From NCBI GenBank assembly GCA_002435715.1, contig DISD01000080.1, positions 1 to 44,030 of the forward strand: DNA of 44,030 bases, written 5' to 3'. The notes under the pieces are model-generated. The model did no database searches. It was given only the letters and a program-made list of their open reading frames with translations, and was not told the origin of the DNA. Source of the stretch: Rhodospirillaceae bacterium UBA6219. Its GTDB lineage: Bacteria; Pseudomonadota; Alphaproteobacteria; Rhodospirillales; Magnetospirillaceae. Of the stretch, positions 40,904-44,030 are shown piece after piece (the stretch's first letter is position 1; every line of letters starts with the position of its first letter). The translations under genes and the position numbers were made by a program.

Positions 40904-42043
40904 ATGATTTTCGGCCTGACCGAAGACCAGGAAGCCTTCCAGAACGCCGCCCGCGATTTCGCGCTGGGTGAAATGGCGCCCCATGCCGCCCATTGGGACG
41001 AGGAGGAAGTGTTCCCCGTCGGCGCCCTGCGCAAGGCCGCCGAACTGGGTTTCGCCGGTATCTATGTGAAGGACGATGTGGGCGGTTCCGCCCTGGGCCG
41101 TCTTGACGCGGCGCTGATCTTCGAAGAACTGGCCGCCGCTTGCCCGTCCACCGCCGCCTATATCTCGATCCACAACATGGCGGCGTGGATGATCGACAGC
41201 TTCGGCAATGAAGAACAGCGCCAGCGCTGGCTGCCCGACCTGACCACCATGACCAAATTCGCCAGCTATTGCCTGACCGAACCCGGTGCCGGGTCCGATG
41301 CCGCAAGCTTGCGCACCAAGGCCGACCGCGACGGTGACGATTATGTGCTGAACGGCTCCAAGGCCTTCATTTCCGGCGGCGGCGCCTCCGACGTCTATGT
41401 GGTGATGGTGCGCACCGGTGGCCCCGGCCCCAAGGGCATTTCCTGCCTGGTGGTGGAAAAGGGCACGCCCGGCTTGTCCTTTGGCAAACAGGAAAAGAAG
41501 CTGGGCTGGAAAAGCCAGCCCACCAGCGCCGTCATCTTCGAAGATTGCCGGGTTCCCGTCGCCAACCGCATCGGCGAAGAAGGCGAAGGCTTCAAGATCG
41601 CCATGAAGGGCCTGGACGGCGGCCGTTTGAACATCGGCGCCTGTTCCTTGGGCGGGGCGCGCGAATGCCTGAAACTGGCGACCGAATATACCGGCCAACG
41701 CCAGCAATTCGGCCAGACCATCCAAAGCTTCCAGAACACCCAGTTCCAACTGGCCGACATGGCCACCGAGTTGGAAGCGGCTCGCCTGCTGCTGCATCGC
41801 GCCGCCGCCGCCCTGGACGCCAAGGAAACCGCTGCCACCACCCTTTGCGCCATGGCGAAAAGACTGGCCACCGACACCGGCTTCTCGGTGGTGGACCGGG
41901 CGCTGCAGTTGTTCGGAGGTTACGGCTACATCAAGGAATACCCCATCGAGCGGTACCTGCGTGACCTGCGCGTGCACCGCATCTTGGAAGGGTCCAACGA
42001 AATCATGCGCGTCATCATCGGCCGGTCGCTTACTCAGACCTAA
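40904..42043 (+). CDS. Acyl-CoA dehydrogenase, isobutyryl-CoA dehydrogenase-like
   Basis: This 379-residue flavoenzyme is full length for the family. The ATG at 40904 (AGGGATG upstream) starts MIFGLTEDQEAF; a TTG start at 40880 is possible. FAD and substrate motifs include YCLTEPGAGSDAASL near 125 and KAFISGGG near 155. The catalytic Glu is in RILEGSNEIMRVIIGR near 364, the usual position of short-chain members. Sequence and context favour isobutyryl-CoA dehydrogenase (ACAD8 type), which forms methacrylyl-CoA in valine catabolism; electrons pass to ETF. The next gene is 3-hydroxyisobutyrate dehydrogenase, 50 bases downstream. Confidence 0.9.
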   Translation: MIFGLTEDQEAFQNAARDFALGEMAPHAAHWDEEEVFPVGALRKAAELGFAGIYVKDDVGGSALGRLDAALIFEELAAACPSTAAYISIHNMAAWMIDSFGNEEQRQRWLPDLTTMTKFASYCLTEPGAGSDAASLRTKADRDGDDYVLNGSKAFISGGGASDVYVVMVRTGGPGPKGISCLVVEKGTPGLSFGKQEKKLGWKSQPTSAVIFEDCRVPVANRIGEEGEGFKIAMKGLDGGRLNIGACSLGGARECLKLATEYTGQRQQFGQTIQSFQNTQFQLADMATELEAARLLLHRAAAALDAKETAATTLCAMAKRLATDTGFSVVDRALQLFGGYGYIKEYPIERYLRDLRVHRILEGSNEIMRVIIGRSLTQT

Positions 42044-42093
42044 AAAATCCGGCCTAAAAACAAAACGACGCGAACAGGGAAGGAGACGAGGAT

Positions 42094-42984
42094 ATGGCTA
42101 AGATTGGCTTCATCGGCCTGGGCAACATGGGCGGGCCCATGATGCGGAACCTTGTGAAGGCCGGACATTCCGTCCGCGCTTTCGACCTGTCCGAGGCGGC
42201 GAAGAAAGCCGCCGAACAGGCCGGTGCCATTGTGGTGTCCGCCGCCGCCGACACCGCCGAAGGCGCCGAAATCGTGGTGTCCATGCTGCCGGCGGGCGAA
42301 CACGTCAAGGCCGTCTATATGGGTGAAGCCGGCGTGATGGCCCGCGCCCCCAAGGGCTGCCTGTTCATCGACAGCTCGACCATCGACGTGGCCAGCGCCC
42401 GCGAAGTGGCGGCCGACGCCGAAGCCCGCGGCCAGATGATGGTCGACGCCCCGGTTTCCGGTGGTGTGGGTGGCGCCGAGGCCGGCACGCTGACCTTCAT
42501 GGTCGGCGGTTCCGACGCCGCCTTCGCCCAGGCCCTGCCGATCTTGGAAGCCATGGGCAAGAACATCGTCCATGCCGGCGGCGCCGGCAACGGCCAGGCT
42601 GCCAAGATCTGCAACAACATGCTGTTGGGCATTTCCATGATCGGCACCTGCGAGGCCTTTGCCCTGGCGGAAAAGCTGGGCCTGGATGCCCAGAAGCTGT
42701 TCGACATCTCGTCCAAGTCGTCGGGCCAGAACTGGTCGATGACCAGCTATTGCCCAGTGCCCGGCCCGGTCCCCACCAGCCCGGCCAACCGCGATTACGC
42801 CGCCGGTTTCGCCGCCGCCATGATGCTGAAGGATCTGAAGCTGGCGGTGGAAGCCGCTTCCAAGGCCGGCGCCAGCGTACCGCTGGGCGGCGAGGCGGCG
42901 CAGCTTTACGCCATGTACGCCAATTCCGGTCATGCCGGCACCGATTTCTCGGGCATCATCAACATGCTGCGGGGGGCGAAATGA
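42094..42984 (+). CDS. mmsB: 3-hydroxyisobutyrate dehydrogenase
   Basis: This 296-residue NAD-dependent enzyme oxidises 3-hydroxyisobutyrate to methylmalonate semialdehyde. The N-terminal Rossmann loop is FIGLGNMGGPMMRNLVKAGH. The substrate motif DAPVSGGVGGAEAGTLTFMVGG sits near residue 117, and the catalytic Lys is in GQAAKICNNM near 170. A good AAGGAG ribosome-binding site precedes the ATG. With the neighbouring dehydrogenase, hydratase and hydrolase it completes the valine branch to the semialdehyde. The methylmalonate semialdehyde dehydrogenase (mmsA) is not in the window. Its stop overlaps the ABC ATPase start by four bases (ATGA). Confidence 0.94.
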   Translation: MAKIGFIGLGNMGGPMMRNLVKAGHSVRAFDLSEAAKKAAEQAGAIVVSAAADTAEGAEIVVSMLPAGEHVKAVYMGEAGVMARAPKGCLFIDSSTIDVASAREVAADAEARGQMMVDAPVSGGVGGAEAGTLTFMVGGSDAAFAQALPILEAMGKNIVHAGGAGNGQAAKICNNMLLGISMIGTCEAFALAEKLGLDAQKLFDISSKSSGQNWSMTSYCPVPGPVPTSPANRDYAAGFAAAMMLKDLKLAVEAASKAGASVPLGGEAAQLYAMYANSGHAGTDFSGIINMLRGAK

Positions 42985-43760
42985 CCAGCGCGCCGTCACC
43001 GCTTTTGGAAGTCCGCGACGTGTCGCTGGGCTTCGGCGGCGTGCGTGCGTTGACCGAGGTCAACTTCCACGTCAACAAAGGCGAACTGTTCTCGATCATC
43101 GGCCCCAACGGCGCCGGTAAGACGTCGATGCTGAACTGCGTGTCGGGCCGTTACAAGCCCACCGCCGGCCGCGTCTTCTTCGAAGGCCGCGACGTCACCT
43201 CCATGACGCCCAACCAGCGCGCCACCATCGGCATCGGCCGCACCTTCCAGAACCTGGCGTTGTTCGGGCATATGAGCGTGCTCGACAACATCATGGTCGG
43301 CCGCCACCACCTGTTGAAGAACAACTTCGCCACCGGTGGGCTGTACTGGGCCGGCGCCCAAAAGGAAGAACTGGCGCACCGCCGCAAGGTGGAAGACATC
43401 ATCGACTTCCTGGAAATCGCCCATATCCGTAAATCCACCGCCGGCACGCTTTCCTATGGTCTGCGTAAGCGGGTGGAACTGGCCCGCGCCATGGCGGTGG
43501 AACCGAAAATCATCCTTCTCGACGAGCCCATGGCCGGCATGAATTTGGAAGAGAAGGAGGACATGGCCCGCTACATCGTCGATCTGAACGAGGAATGGGG
43601 CATGACCGTGGTGATGATCGAACACGACATGGGCGTGGTGATGGACATCTCCGATCGTGTGGTCGTGCTCGACTACGGCAAGAAGATCGGGGACGGCGAG
43701 CCTGAAGAAGTGCGCAACAACGAAGACGTCATCAGCGCCTACCTGGGAACCAGCCACTAA
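42981..43760 (+). CDS. livG: Branched-chain amino acid ABC transporter ATP-binding protein (LivG type)
   Basis: This 259-residue ATPase has Walker A GPNGAGKTS at residue 40, the Q-loop in GRTFQNLALF, the LivG-style signature LSYGLRKRVELARAM, Walker B IILLDEPMAGM and the switch His in VMIEHDMGVV. The insert between Q-loop and signature (MVGRHHLLKNNFATGG) is typical of LivG rather than LivF. It would power import of branched-chain amino acids or related substrates with LivH/LivM. Its start overlaps mmsB (ATGA), so uptake and valine breakdown look co-expressed. A LivH-like permease follows after 19 bases. Confidence 0.92.
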   Translation: MTSAPSPLLEVRDVSLGFGGVRALTEVNFHVNKGELFSIIGPNGAGKTSMLNCVSGRYKPTAGRVFFEGRDVTSMTPNQRATIGIGRTFQNLALFGHMSVLDNIMVGRHHLLKNNFATGGLYWAGAQKEELAHRRKVEDIIDFLEIAHIRKSTAGTLSYGLRKRVELARAMAVEPKIILLDEPMAGMNLEEKEDMARYIVDLNEEWGMTVVMIEHDMGVVMDISDRVVVLDYGKKIGDGEPEEVRNNEDVISAYLGTSH

Positions 43761-43779
43761 CGGCCGGGAGAAAAACAAC

Positions 43780-44030
43780 ATGGCATTCTTTCTTGAAACA
43801 TTGATTGGCGGCCTGATGGCCGGCATGCTGTATTCGCTCGTGGCCCTGGGCTTCGTGCTGATCTACAAGGCCTCTGGTGTGTTCAATTTCGCCCAGGGCG
43901 CCATGGTGCTGTTCGCAGCCCTGGCGATGGCCCGGTTCTCGGAGTGGATTCCGGGATGGACCGGCATCGACAACAAAATCCTGGCCAACCTCCTGGCCTT
44001 TGTGATCGCCGGTGCCTGCATGTTTGTGGT
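43780..44030 (+). CDS. livH: Branched-chain amino acid ABC transporter permease (LivH type), N-terminal part
   Basis: The ATG at 43780 has GGGAG upstream and the frame is open to the window edge (83 codons). The visible part (LETLIGGLMAGMLYSLVALG, LIYKASGVFNFAQGAMVLFA) has the characteristic first two helices and the NFAQGA motif of LivH permeases. The C-terminal part is cut off. It continues the livG transcription unit. Confidence 0.9.
   Translation, partial: MAFFLETLIGGLMAGMLYSLVALGFVLIYKASGVFNFAQGAMVLFAALAMARFSEWIPGWTGIDNKILANLLAFVIAGACMFV

Overview
The window looks like chromosomal DNA from a high-GC alphaproteobacterium. The gene content suggests Rhodospirillales, and Magnetospirillum-like relatives fit best: several chemoreceptors, two hemerythrin-domain proteins, a HupT/HupR-type two-component pair, DUF1127, a MocR regulator, and branched-chain acyl-CoA catabolism next to a Liv-type ABC transporter. 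This placement is inferred from gene families only; there is no rRNA or marker gene. I see no tRNA, rRNA, CRISPR array, IS element or phage gene.

Layout. 1-4024: the N-terminal part of a chemoreceptor (minus strand, cut by the window edge), then a Zn/Cd/Pb-type P1B ATPase divergent from its MerR-type regulator, with a textbook long-spacer MerR operator between them. 4197-14563: five plus-strand genes that look like one signalling module. They are a secreted FecR-domain protein, a CHASE2 adenylate/guanylate cyclase, a secreted TPR-CHAT (caspase-like) protein, a metallo-beta-lactamase/two cNMP-binding/hemerythrin fusion, and a small two-TM protein. The junctions hold strong RNA hairpins. 14624-20786: a voltage-gated K+-channel-like protein (minus), a cobA-cbiX pair (plus), and a tightly overlapped minus-strand operon pgm, phosphomannomutase, gamma-glutamylcyclotransferase-like.

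21017-28597: sensing and signalling. An Aer-type PAS chemoreceptor, a PilZ protein, a HupR/HupT-like sigma-54 response regulator and histidine kinase (no hydrogenase genes in view) and another chemoreceptor. 28669-35696: an Rrf2 regulator, a GT2 polyprenyl-phosphate glycosyltransferase, a YdjC/HpnK-like deacetylase, an MFS transporter, a ChrA chromate transporter, a MocR regulator divergent from a DUF1127 protein, and a stand-alone hemerythrin.

35703-44030: acyl-CoA and valine metabolism. The minus-strand genes are enoyl-CoA hydratase, SDR dehydrogenase, 3-hydroxyisobutyryl-CoA hydrolase, a MatB-like acyl-CoA synthetase and a GntR/FCD regulator. The plus-strand genes are isobutyryl-CoA dehydrogenase-like, 3-hydroxyisobutyrate dehydrogenase, LivG and the start of LivH. 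Together they cover the four steps from isobutyryl-CoA to methylmalonate semialdehyde plus part of a branched-chain amino acid importer. The MatB-like enzyme, translationally coupled to the hydrolase, could activate (methyl)malonate.

The most interesting region is 4197-14563. It combines periplasmic sensing (FecR, CHASE2, secreted CHAT), cyclic-nucleotide synthesis and a cytosolic receptor that joins cNMP and O2/NO-type hemerythrin input to a hydrolase fold.
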